A stretch of 64,000 bases of DNA from Prunus persica. Its lineage: Eukaryota > Streptophyta > Magnoliopsida > Rosales > Rosaceae. This document shows positions 34,019 through 45,300 of the stretch, piece after piece (within the stretch, counting starts at the first letter, position 1; every line of letters starts with the position of its first letter). The DNA is taken from assembly GCF_000346465.2 (NCBI RefSeq), contig NC_034010.1:6646313-6710312 (forward strand), in the 5' to 3' direction. The notes under the pieces are model-generated. The model ran no database searches and was not told the origin of the DNA. It was given only the letters and a program-made list of their open reading frames with translations. The translations under genes were made by a program, and so were the position numbers.

Positions 34019-37000
34019 ATGTTCTTCAAATTCTTATTCAGGCTTATGGGGAGTTCCCCATTGCCAATTGATTTTGGGGTGGAACCTCAACTTCCTTCAG
34101 ATCTGCCCCTTACAACCACTCAACCACCAGTCTCTTCTTCTCCTTCTTCTTCTTCTTTCACTCATGATTCATCATGGATATATGATGTGTTTTTGAGTTT
34201 TAGAGGTGAAGATACACGCACCAATTTTACAGATCATTTGCACGAGGCTTTAGTCCGTAAGGGAATCCGAACCTTCATTGATCGAGAGCTTGTAAGAGGA
34301 GAAGAAATATCGCCAGCCCTTGTCAGAGCAATTGAAGAATCAAGAATTTCTCTCATTGTATTCTCTGAAAACTATCCATCTTCGAGATGGTGCTTGGATG
34401 AACTTGTCAAGATCCTTCAATGTAAAGAATCAAAGCAACAAATAGTTTTGCCCATTTTTTACAAGGTGGATCCGTCGGATGTACGAAAGCAAACAAATAG
34501 TTTTGGAGATGCATTTAAAGGCCTTATTCAAAGCAAATTCAAGGATGACAAGGAGAAAGTGCTCATATGGAAGGAAGCTCTTAGACAAGCAGCAAATTTG
34601 TCCGGACATACTTTCAAACATGGAGAGTACGTATATTTCTATCTTTATCATTTTCAAGATAAAATATTAATTGTTACTCATTATTAAAGAAAAGTATCCT
34701 TTTGTAAAAATATAAAGTTTTAAATCCTTGTTAACATCTTTTTTTTCTTTTTTGGTCAGAAGAATTATTACGTACAAGATCGTTGATGTTGTGTTCTTTT
34801 GAGTGGTTGGATGTTTAAATCTGATTCACTAAATGTGTCTAATTTGGTTAAACTTGCAGGTATGAAGCTACATTTATCAACAACATTGTTGATGGAATCT
34901 TAATCCAAGTACTGAGCAGCACATATTGGAATGTGGCCAAGTACCCAGTTGAAATTCAGTCTCATGTACAAGATGTGAAAAAGCTTTTAGATGTTGGTGG
35001 GAATGGTCGTCGCATGGTTGGGATATGGGGGACATCTGGAATAGGCAAGACAACAATTGCAAAAGCTATATGGAATGCAATTGCCCATGAGTTTGAAGGA
35101 AGTTGTTTCTTGCCAAATGTCAGGGAAAATTCAATGCCACATGGAGGCTTAATCAAGCTACAGAAGACTCTTCTTCATAAGTATCTAGGCAACAAGTTGA
35201 AAATTCAGAGTGTTGATGAAGGAATCGGTGTTATAAAAGAACGGCTGAGGCATAAAAAGATTCTATTAATTCTTGACGATGTGGACCACTTGGAGCAGTT
35301 AGAAAACTTGGCTGGAGATGATTGGTTTGGTGAGGGTAGTAGAGTAATCATTACTACAAAAAATAGGGGATTGCTAGAAAATCATGGGATTGAGTTGATA
35401 TACAAGGTGAAGAAGTTAGATTACAACCAAGCTCTTGAGCTTTTCAGTTGGCATGCATTCGGAAGGAGTGAACCTCCAAAAGATTATTTGGAACTCGCAC
35501 AACGTGTAATAGCTTTTGCCGATGGCCTTCCACTAGCTCTAACAATTTTAGGTTCTCATCTTCGTAATAGAAGTATTGGAAGTTGGCAAGTTATATTAGA
35601 TGGTTACAAAGGAGAACCTTATACGCATATTGAAAGAATACTTCAAAAAAGTTATGATGCCTTGGATGATGACGCGAAAGAAGTTTTTCTCGACATTGCA
35701 TGTTTCTTCAAGGATGCAAGTAAGGACGTTGTGCTACAAATAGTCCCTAAAAATTGCATTGAAGTACTAGTTGATAAGGCAATGATAACTGTTGAATGGG
35801 ATCAGAGGATTTTAATGCACGACTTGCTACAAAAACTGGGCAAGGATATAGTTCACAAAGAATCCCCCAATGATCCCGGCAAGCGTAGTAGATTGTGGTT
35901 TTACGAGGATGTCATACAAGTTCTAATGGAAAGTACTGTAAGTATCACATGTGTTATTATATTCAATTTGACATGAAAGAATACCTTATGTTACCTTAAT
36001 TTTCTTAACAAAATGTGCTTGCATTTTGATTTGTGACTTCGTTTCCTAATTAATGCTTTTCCATCTTAGGGAACAAGAAAGATTAAAGGCATCATGGTGA
36101 AGCTTCCAGAACCAGCTGAGATAACTTTGAATCCAGAGTGCTTCCGTAATATGGTGAATCTTCAAATTTTCATAAACCATAATGCATCTCTATGTGGGGA
36201 CATTAACTATCTGCCCAACGCGTTAAGATTTATTGATTGGCCTAATTGTCAATTACAATCTTTGCCATCCGAGTTTCATCCGGTACGTCTTGCTGTGTGC
36301 AATATGCCCGCGGGTCGTATCAAACGATTGGAGAAATTGAAGGTAACAATTTAAATTAATTACTTATTTATTATTATTTCAAATAGAGTTCTTATTTTCA
36401 GGAAGAAACAAAAATCTAAAGTTGTTTTTTTAAGGGTAGGGTGTGATTTGATAATTTCCTATTTTATGTTTTTGTGTCACAGATTATGTCAAACCTGACA
36501 TCAATGAATTTAAGTGGTTGTAAATTCTTAGAAAAAATTTCTGACTTATCCGGAATCCCAAACATAACGAACTTGAATCTAAGTGACTGTACAAATTTAG
36601 TTGAGATTGATGATTCTGTTGGACTCCTTGATAAACTTGTTCGATTGAATCTTGATGGATGCGGTAGGCTTACGAGGTTTGCAACAAGACTTAGATCGAA
36701 CTCCCTGATGGAACTTTCCCTTGTTGGTTGCCGAAGGCTTGAGAGTTTCCCAGAAATAGAGATGGAATCACTATTTAGTTTGGACATGGAAGGAAGTGGC
36801 GTAAGAAAATTCCCTTCATCAATTAGCAAATGTTTCAACTTGCGTATGCTTAAATTGCGTCGTTGCAAGAATCTTCTGGAAATTCCAGAACAAGCGCTTC
36901 CACCAACATTAACTTATGTAGTCATTGATTGCTGCCCATCATTGGAAAAAATTCCAAAAGTGTCTTGGGTTTCGCTGGATAACCGCACATCATTGGAGCA

Positions 37001-37802
37001 AATTCCAGGAAGGATAGAGATATGGTTGTACAATTGCTTTAGACTACGAGGCAACGACATCACAGAAAATATTTTTCTGAATCTGGTTTCTGTTTCTCAT
37101 TTCGACATTCGTCTTCCAGGCGATGAAGTTCCAAAGTGGTTCAGCTGTCGTAAAGATGGAACAACAGTTAGACCTTATTTTTTTACAGGTCCTGGAACAA
37201 AGAAATACAATGGTGGATGTGAAGTTAGTTTTGAAATTCCTCCAAATTTAAAATGGGAGATGTTAAGATTGGTTCTATGTGTTGCTGGTACTGGTGCTTA
37301 TGCCAAGATTCTTGTCAATGGAAAACTCGTAAATTCGGATGAGTTTGGTACTGAATTATTTGATGATAGTCATGTGGGGTTCATATGTATTCCATTAATG
37401 AATCGTGAGTCAGGAGAACCACCGAGGTTGAAGCAGGGCAATATCTGTCAAGTTATATTTGGCTTGACAAGATTACGGCGGACACCCCTTAAAGTATCCT
37501 GCGGGGTCCACCTGTTAGGCCACCAGGTTGATGTCCGTGAGACTGATGGGACGCAGTGGTTGGCAGATTTGATGGCAGTTGACTATGATGATTATGAGCA
37601 CCATGTTTACTATGATGATGATGACGACGACAATGTTGACGACGATGATGATGAGCACGATGTTGACGATGATGATGATAATGACGACGATGTTGACGAT
37701 GATGATGATGATCAACACCAAGAAAACGAATTGCTTTCCTTGCCTTCAGCATCAGAGACTAGTCTTGGCAAGAGGCCTCGGTCATCAGATTTCGGCACTT
37801 GA
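34019..37802 (+). CDS. TIR-NBS-LRR (TNL) immune receptor, copy B, with Asp-rich tail
   Basis: Four exons are inferred: 34019-34626, 34860-35937, 36070-36342, 36483-37802, giving 1092 residues in frame. Domain order is as in copy A: TIR (YDVFLSFRGEDTR; SRWCLDEL with the catalytic-position Glu), NB-ARC (GTSGIGKTT, LLILDDVD, GLPLAL, MHDLL), LRR and C-JID (GDEVPKWF). Differences from copy A: NB-ARC is six residues longer near NVRENSMPHGG; the LRR region lacks a block of repeats; the intron that splits exons 4 and 5 in copy A is absent; and an Asp-rich tract (about residues 1019-1069) is inserted between the C-JID and the SASETSLGKRPR tail. The frame then stops at 37800, about 45 residues earlier than the homologous end, owing to a frameshift. 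It is probably still functional, since all signature motifs remain. Confidence 0.9.
37579..37731 (+). repeat. GAT/GAC trinucleotide expansion coding Asp-rich tract
   Basis: In-frame repeats of GAT and GAC with interspersed Val, Asn, His and Glu codons encode a highly acidic stretch in TNL-B. Copy A lacks it entirely. Open frames on other strands and frames (poly-His, poly-Met/Thr, poly-Ile) are by-products of this repeat. Confidence 0.95.
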
Positions 37803-37935
37803 TGATGATCATGGTGCTAATGTCGTCGACTTTGGTGATCAAGATGCTCAAAGAGGAGGGGCGAATCACCCAAAGAGGAGGCACATTGATCTTAAAGAGG
37901 AGCCAAAGCATGTAAATCCATTAAATGTTGAATGA
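37803..37935 (+). pseudogene. Frameshifted remnant of the TNL-B C-terminus
   Basis: Downstream of the TNL-B stop, another reading frame encodes GANHPKRRHIDLKEEPK and ends HVNPLNVE, closely matching the end of TNL-A. A one-base shift near 37793 therefore removed the last 45 or so residues, including the PKRRH basic cluster. Confidence 0.85.
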
Positions 37936-38109
37936 TATCTTTGTATTTTTTGGTCATATATCAGCGTTTTGTGTTCAACTCAAATTTAGCAATATTTGTT
38001 GTGCATCTCTTGGGTATATGTTGTAGCTTTCAGGGTGTGAATTTTTTTTCTTATTGTTTTGGGTTAAATTCTTTTTCTTAGCGCTTTACATTCAATATTA
38101 AATTTTCAG

Positions 38110-38136
38110 ACAATGAAGTTCCAAAATAGTTTATGT
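38110..38136 (+). pseudogene. Vestigial C-JID exon start downstream of TNL-B
   Basis: ACAATGAAGTTCCAAAATAG after a TTTTCAG site is the copy-B counterpart of the relic at 6035. The Trp codon is TAG here, so it is dead in this copy. Confidence 0.5.
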
Positions 38137-39313
38137 GAGCCCTAGGTTCAGCTACGTACCGAAACGAACCAAATTTCCAGGCAATGGTATGGTAACAAGA
38201 GGTGTGTTGAGGCGTCAGCAGTTTCGGAGATTTCATTTTAAGTTGCATAAGGCAATACCTTTCTTCTCAATTGATGCATCCAGCATTTATCATAGGATAA
38301 ACAAACCCCGATTTATGTAATGCTTTCATTCCAAACATATACTTTGTGTAATGCTTTAATTCCACACACATACTTTGTCTATGATTCATCTATCTCATTC
38401 ATTGGAATTGATGTACGTCGGATGAAATGTAACAGATTTATCTATTTCATAATTTCCAATCAAGGTTTGTTTGAAAATTAGACATTAATTGTAAACAGGC
38501 ATCCAAATACGCCCAACATAATTTTGTCGATAGTGTCATGCATATTATGTTGTTTTCTAACTCCTGTCTACTTTGCCAATAGATTTTGGTTCTTTGAATA
38601 CCAGTTGCTGTTTGAACAGCCCTGGTAGAGCTAACATCTCCAATGGCTCCATTTACCCAAAAAGAAATTGGCTTTAGAAACTAGGAAAAAGACGCTGGGA
38701 ATTATAACTTATTTCTTAGTTCACGAAAGCGCATTATCTTTGTCATTGAATGACCGGATGGCTACCGTAAATGTTGAATGTCCAACTTTATCCACCAAAA
38801 ATTATAAGGGGCATCTCATAATCAAAAGATAACTACAACTTACAATGTGAACTGACACCAAGTAAAACTTATGACAAACAGGAATAAATGTCCCTACAAC
38901 ACAAAAATTCACTTCATACAGCATTATTATAACAAGAGAGCGGCACAAAGCAGTGTGAATGTAGACAAATATGCATGGCAGAACCATGTGTCCGTGGAGC
39001 GCTGCAAAACCGCCCACATTGCCGCAAAGAAAAAGCTCCGCATTGAATTGGCTCAAACCATCATATTCAAGCATCACCAACTTGGTTATATTCCTACATA
39101 AGCCACTGTCCAACAAATACAAAAGCCTATACCCCATTTTTGCCACCATTCTTGATGTATGGTGCCTTTACAGCTCTGCATGGTGGCCTTGAAACTTGTT
39201 GAATTGAGTTGTATTTCCTATCATATAGCCAGCCACACGGAAAGACCATGCACATACCACAAAGCAAATAATCTCGAACAATCATGATCGAAAGTTTGCC
39301 ATTCGGAAGAGTT
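38137..39313. other. Spacer and probable AP4E 3' UTR
   Basis: Non-coding sequence between convergent TNL-B and AP4E, collinear with 6063-7411. The half nearest 39313 is the likely AP4E 3' UTR. No independent gene is supported. Confidence 0.5.
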
Positions 39314-42300
39314 TTAGCCAAGCAAATCTTTAAACAAGTTGGGATTCTGACTTGTTGGGGTCACACCCATCTGCCTTACAAGTGCATCCTTTTCCAAGGA
39401 ATCTTTAGGGTTAGGACCCTTATTCAATTGTGTTACCCCACTTTGAGCAGTTCTTGTAGCATTTGATAACTCAGATGCAAGATTAAACTCATCCCTATTG
39501 GTCGGCAAAGGGTCATCAACACTGCTACTGAGCCTGCTGAGAGATGTATCTGCATATAATCCCATAACATCAGGTGTCTTAGCAGCATCAGCTGCACCAT
39601 GATTTGCAGTTAATGCAACTTCAGTTTGATCAAGAAGCCCTTCTAACTGCTTGAAAGGATCTACAGTGGGAGCAGTACTACTAGTTGAGTCACCCAAATC
39701 GAGCAAGTCTGGAGCAGGTTCATGATTAACTTCAGTGTGTACAGCTGCTGCCTTTGGTACCTGGGGCTTCTCTGAAGCATGGATATTCGCCTTAGACACC
39801 TTATGGTTGGCAGAAGACTGCCTCCTCTCGGTTTTTGATGATCCCCCAAACAGTGAACTGGCAAGCTTCTGCTTTTCTGGAGAAATTTCAACCTGGGGCC
39901 GCCTTGACTCATAAGTATCACGTGCTTTTGAATTTGAAGTGCTCACGCTATCTACTTGTGTGACCCCATTTGCTGATTTCTGGGAACTAGAACTAGAGGA
40001 ATTTGAGATCGACAATGCTGGGGTGGAATATGTCGGCCTACCCCATTTTCTTTGAACACCATCTAGTCGTAACTTAAGTTCCGATGATCCTGAATCTGAC
40101 ACAGGTGGCAATGATGCAGGCTGGCGGATCTCCCTAGCATAAGATGGTTCAGGAACTGGAACAAGCTCGGTTGAGGATGCAACTGCAGCTGGAGGAATTC
40201 TTGATGGCACAGCTAGCTTTGGAAGCTCATATGCCTCAAACCTAAGACCATGGGTTAAAGCTTCATGCTGATCTTGGTTACTGAAGTTGCTGATATTTAA
40301 CATTCCAGAGCGCTCATTCTCGGGAATATAGGGCTGAGCACCTTTCTCTAGTGCTTGCTGGACGTAGCCATTGAGGAATGAAAGGCTTTTATCAATCTGC
40401 AAGAGAACATGAATATTACACAAAATAATCTTATTCAAGAAATAAATAAACAAATGGTTTCCGCATGATCCAAAATCAAGGTTTTCAAGCATACTAGAGA
40501 AATTACAATTGCAAAATCCATGAAAAGAGCAACTTATAACTAAAGGGAAGAAATAAGATGCAAGGACCGGGGCAAAGAAGTTGGGAAACTAATTGAAGCA
40601 TGTCATGTAATACCAATTAGAATCACTTTATTAACATCCAGGTATTACCAACCAAAGGCAGCTACATAAATTAAGTTTCACCAGTATAATATGATGCATG
40701 TTGGTCAAATAAGCAATTTTAATCATTCATAAACTGATTCCAAATTTTTCTCGATCTAAACCACATCTATATCATCAGGTTTATATACGCCAAAACTACA
40801 ATAAAGCAATCTTTGTTTTTTTATTTTTTGTTTTTTTACAAGGAAATCTACAATTAGTGCCTCCGGCACGAGCATACATTCTAAGTGCCAATAATAAAGC
40901 TTCAGAAACCCATGTACAATTTAATAATGATAACTGACATTATCACAATTGTGACCTGAAGATTATTATCTTCACATTGATCCATGCATGCATACATACA
41001 TGAGAATGATAAAAGAAGGGAAAGCAATAATTTACTGACCCTATTAAAACCTGTGCAGTTGATAACTGTATACATATATACATTAATAGTACATTTTCAA
41101 AATTTACCAAATAAAATATCAGAAAGTCAAGAACAGCACTAACCAAGCAATACATGACATCTTTCTACTTAAATAGAGAAAGGTATCTAGTCAGATTATT
41201 TTTCAGTCAACATTTACAGTGGCCTTTTTCTTTTGGACCAAAAAAAGTCCCTCATTTAATGATTTGCTTGCCTATTTATAGGGACTGACTGTTCAGTATT
41301 TAAAAAAAATCACTAATGCCCTTGCAATTGTCAGATATGGGCCCTTAATTTTTCTCAAACTTCATCCCATAAGTAGTACAGATAGGGCATATTTGACAAG
41401 CAAGCAAGCAAAGCTATTCCTTCAGCATTCACGGTCAGTTAGGTTACATGTTCATTTGTCATAGTATTTCTATTTTGGAAAATATTCTTCTGGATCTATA
41501 CAGTTTTAAAAATATTTAATGTCGCGTCATGATTCATAATAACGTATCTGTAAAACACAAACACAATCATGATCTGAAAAACTGAATTATGTTACATCAA
41601 GATAATGTATCCATATGAGAAAGGTACATTATCACAAGGAGGAAAAGTTGTACGTCCTATTAGAACAATTTACAAGGCAACTACATTTCTCAATGAGACA
41701 TACATTAGTTCACTTTCCTTATATCTAATTTATTTTCATCAAGGATTCTATTTGTTATATCTCAACAAATGCTTTCCAAAAGATACATTTTGTACTAAAA
41801 AAAACAAGAGAAAATTAAAGTTACAGTGTATCGTTTGGCATATAACAATAAGAGGGTCACCAAACTTAATGCAATCACAAGGTTAACCAACCATTAGACT
41901 TTACCATTAGAAAACAGGAGGTTCAGACAGTAAGCCAACAAACACCAAATAATAAGGAAAAGAGAAATGCAGAACTCCTATAGTTCTTAATACTTTAAAG
42001 GATAAGCAAAAAAAAAAAAAAAAAAGAAGGGTACGAGTAGATAATGCAATTAAATATGACCTCAATGTCTTCACAACTAGCGTCTGACGGCATAATACTC
42101 TCAACTGCAGGAGCATCTAAGCTAATGACAGCTTGCAATTCATATGCACGCTGCTGCAGATCTGTTGAGTGAGAAGCTGACAATTCTTCCACCAAAGATT
42201 GACACTGCAAGGGAAGAAAGATTTGATACATACTTCCATGACAGGCCAAAACAAAATGAAAATGACAACATTATAGCTAATCATTGATTAGATGAATTTT

Positions 42301-45300
42301 AACATTATAATGATGTTCAGAAAACTTCAACTTAAAAAAAACATTAAACATTCATCATGCAACTATAGAGCTCGGGAACTCAAAGCAAGGGCCACTGATC
42401 ATTGACACACACATGCACACATTTTTATGTACACATTTCAAATCTTGCAAATAATATCTGAATGTTATCAAGCATATTTCTCCCTTAACTAGCATTAACC
42501 ATTGTATAAAGTAAAATTGTATTATGTTTCTTTCTTACAGAAACTATTTCAAAAGAGCCCCACCACCAACCACTTACTGCTATCTTACGCTTTATGTAAA
42601 CATGTTATTTCTAGCAAAAATTATATCATACGCATTCAGCTAAGTCCAACAATTCAAAAATCAATACAACCCTAAAACATCTTTTGACAATTCATCTTAA
42701 AACTTTTCGTGGTCCAGCCATCAGATCAAAATTCTTAAAACAAATAGAGTACCCCATGGTTAAAAAAAAAAAAAAATTATAACCAAAAAAGAACATTGAT
42801 CATAAAATAACATTTCAACTCTGATTCAACTTCTTGCTGATTAAGCCTTCAATCATTAAAATATTAGGAAACTACATGCATACGTATGATGATCTAAGTG
42901 CACACGTCATTCTGCTAGAGCTGATGTTGAATTTTGTGAAAGCAGCTTGAGTAGCTGCTCAGTCCGTTTTGTTTTCAAGTCTCCTTTCTGTTTCCATTTT
43001 ACATCTTTAATTTTTGTTTCAAAACAATTTGTTACTTAAGAATGTAGAATCGCTTGTTAGCGCTTTAGAGTTTATGGTTTAACTATTGTGAATGGTAGCT
43101 GATAACCTGAGAGCTAAACCAGATACCCTAAGCACTAAATCTAAGAAGCACGGACACGGATACGGATATGGAGATACAATACGACACGACATGGGGATAT
43201 GATAAATTTCTAAAAATTAGGATACGATACGTCGTGGATACGGCAATTTAAATAATATATAATAATTTAAAAATAACAATATATATAATTTATAACATAT
43301 TTTAAATAACATAAAAATGATAATATTATTACTTTTGATATTATTACTTTTAACATACTTCCACTTGTCTTGGTTATAATATTATTACTTTTAATAAGAC
43401 AAACAAAACAAAATCCTTTTGTCAAAACGATAAGACCAGCCATCACGTGGGGTGTGGGTGAAACTGTGAATATTAAACAAACAAAATCCTTTGACCAAAA
43501 AAACAAAAACAAAAACAAAACAAAATCCTTTTGTCAAAAGAACAGAGAAGCACGCGTGAGAAACAAAATGAAAATGGAGAAGAGAACCTGACGCCGCCGA
43601 CAATGAAGAATGAAGAAGAAGAAATTGATGAGTAGGGGCGCCGCTTGATGAAGAAGAAAAAGGAAGATCTGGGCTTCTTAAGGACGAAGAAGAAGAATTG
43701 ATGAGTGGGGGCACTGCTGGATGAAGAAGAAGAAGATCTGAAAGAAGAAGTGGAGATGTTTCCTGATACGCGTATCCTAAACATCAGATACTCGAATCTG
43801 TAATGTCAGATACGCATATCTTTTTGTCGTTGACCGTATCCGTTTACTCGGATACGTATCCATCGCGTATCCGCACGTATTCACAACGTATCGTATCCCC
43901 TAGCATATCAGATACGGGATACGCACCTCAACCAGCGTATCCGTGCTTCTTAGCACTAAATGGATGAAAAGAAGGTCCACCAAACAGGAAAACTTAACCC
44001 TAAACTCTAAAGCTAAGCTCTGAACAGGTGAAAAAGCAAAACTAGCAAACATGCTCATTCCACCTTGAGTGAATTGAACAGCAGCTTAAACGAACATAGA
44101 TTTGATGACATCCGCAATGCAGATGTCCACTACTAAACCAGATTCTAAATGTATACAAGTCCTTTTTTCCCAAACTACTAGAAGAACTCTGCACTGCCAC
44201 TCATCTATCAAAATCCATGTTAATCATTACATCTTTTGATTAAACATCTTATTCAGATTTAGCTCTGCTCTTTAGAGAAATTCAACCCACTACTAAAAGC
44301 ATATTTACAGAATGCAATTTCCATCATTCGGGAAGAATAAATTCATTCCAGTCATGACTGATGCTAATCTATAAAGAGATGCCTGTTCAATCTAGTGTGC
44401 AAACTGTACGGTAAGATTTGAATTTTCAATCTTTCAACTTAATTTTCAGTCAAAGATCTGCAAGGTAACAAATCTTATCTTCTCTCAGGGAAAGCAAAAT
44501 AAAATGGCATAAATACCAGTACAACTCTTACAATTACGAGCATAATTACTAATCATAATGCATTATTTTTAGAAGGAAACTAAAAGAAAAAAACCACTCG
44601 TAGGAAAACAACTGATTCAACCTCAGATACAAATGCAAAAATTAGGCTATACTGAACAAACACGGAGCAATTTTTTATCACCCTAGCCCATTGAGGGTAA
44701 AACAGTAACTTCCATGGCTTTAACAACCCCTGCAGCAGCAAAGTTCTAGAAGATGGCACCTTGATAGCCAAGTACTGTGCTAGAGAAAACTAGTTTGTAC
44801 CCGCTATTAGCAAACCAACACTTAGGAAAAGGGAGATGGGATCATCCTATATGACCTATTTAATCTAAAATAAAATAAAAAATGGTAACCAAAAATAATG
44901 AAGACAAGACTAAAATAAATATATTGAAATTCCACATTACGCTACAAAAGCAAGATTGCTATCGAAAGGTGTTCAAATCTATGCAGACGATTAATGCATG
45001 CAAATTGATATTGTTGTCAAAGTAAACATTGTATTAGTGTTCATTATATGCACCTCAGGTAGGATATCCACTTTTCTCTGAGCTGAAATTTCAAAGGCAT
45101 ATATTTTCATGATTGCTGTAACTGCATAAGCCTGTATGAGAAGAACAGACTCACTTCAGTTTCAACAAGTAAGATACAAATATACACAGAAATACAAATG
45201 GTGCTTTTTTTATGAATAGATAACCAAATATAAAAATGAGAGAAGAAAATTTTAAACCTATGAAATACTCTACGAAATTTATGATTGTTTACTTCTTAAG

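Larger units (their letters stand above)
29552..44408. repeat. Segmental duplication, copy B
   Basis: Matches 1-10752 in the same orientation. It carries TNL-B, its 3' flank, AP4E exons 10 and 9 and part of AP4E intron 8. It is longer than copy A because of a 3025-bp insertion, a roughly 250-bp segment at 41662-41908 flanked by ATTAGAA repeats, and an 813-bp TIR element. Confidence 0.93.

Noticed and set aside
37489..37752. Poly-His and poly-Ile open frames opposite the TNL-B tail, and a poly-Met/Thr frame on the same strand
   Set aside because: By-products of the GAT/GAC repeat; the in-frame TNL product explains the sequence.
43391..43784. Phe/Ser-rich open frames in AP4E intron 8
   Set aside because: They come from the GAA-rich interior of the non-autonomous TIR element.
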